DNA from: Rufibacter roseolus
GTDB lineage: Bacteria > Bacteroidota > Bacteroidia > Cytophagales > Hymenobacteraceae
NCBI RefSeq assembly: GCF_017916365.1
Contig: NZ_JAFMSU010000001.1
Coordinates: 62,001 to 126,000 of the forward strand
DNA: 64,000 nucleotides
Direction: 5' to 3'
The translations under genes and the position numbers were made by a program. Below, piece after piece: positions 63,966 through 64,000 of the stretch (positions within the stretch are counted from its first letter, which is position 1; the number at the start of each line of letters is the position of its first letter). The notes beneath the pieces are model-generated. The model was not told the origin of the DNA. It saw only the letters and a list, made by a program, of their open reading frames with translations, and made no database searches.

Positions 63966-64000
63966 GCTTCGGGCCTGTTTTAGGGAAAACAGGCCCGAAG
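63966..64000. repeat. P36 palindrome copy 32 (at window end)
   Basis: CTTCGGGCCTGTTTT pairs exactly with AAAACAGGCCCGAAG around AGGG. The window ends at the last arm base, so one more pair may follow. Confidence 0.9.

Noticed and set aside
1..64000. tRNA, rRNA, CRISPR, prophage or integrative element
   Set aside because: No TPsiC-like GGTTCGA blocks in folded context, no regular spacer arrays and no phage or integrase genes were recognised.

Overview
The window looks like a chromosomal segment of a Bacteroidota member, most likely a Cytophagales/Hymenobacteraceae bacterium (Rufibacter/Pontibacter-like; inferred, not proven). The grounds are three gliding genes (gldB, gldE, gldD), the order HU - mutY - ssb - gldE - gldD, a type-3 prolyl-tRNA synthetase, -7 promoter boxes of the Bacteroidetes form TAnnTTTG, very few Shine-Dalgarno leaders, and many outer-membrane barrel and lipoprotein genes. 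No rRNA, tRNA, CRISPR array, transposase, integrase or prophage genes were seen. The content is mostly core metabolism.

Layout. 1-5.6 kb: end of endonuclease III, a membrane protein, an NTF2-like protein, a serine hydrolase, a glycosyltransferase and gldB. 5.6-13.3 kb: outer-membrane barrel protein, RNase G (rng), a 29-residue ribosomal-type protein, a TPR protein, an HU-like protein, then mutY-ssb-gldE-gldD. 13.7-21.8 kb: esterase, exonuclease III, acetyltransferase, recG, an exported protein and a LURP-one-like protein. 21.9-30.1 kb: a fatty-acid beta-oxidation locus (acyl-CoA dehydrogenase, thiolase, FadB-type fusion, MarR regulator, acyl-CoA ligase). 30.2-34.6 kb: arginase-family hydrolase, cytochrome b5-like protein, sugar kinase plus murQ (MurNAc recycling). 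34.8-42.5 kb: three small lipoproteins, the GTPases der and era, ferrochelatase, a LOG protein and proS. 42.7-51.4 kb: a Tyr/Gly-rich lipoprotein, a FadL-type porin and the complete 2-oxoglutarate dehydrogenase set (lpd, odhB, odhA). 51.9-64 kb: a DsbA-like protein, two paralogues with a kinase-like domain (one fused to a dead phosphoesterase and an outer-membrane barrel), vsr, an MBL hydrolase, and a PRC-barrel/SHOCT protein with small envelope proteins.

The most unusual feature lies between the genes. A palindrome of about 36 nt (called P36 here: arms of 16 nt near GTTTTAGGGCTGTTTT and AAAACAGCCCTAAAAC around a 4-nt loop) occurs about 32 times, roughly once per 2 kb. It is only in intergenic DNA, usually within a few nt of a stop codon, including inside co-directional gene sets. 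Arms and flanks covary, which points to selection on the folded form. Larger inverted repeats of five or six other families sit in the longer gaps, often next to or around P36 copies. I know of no description of this family, but could not search.
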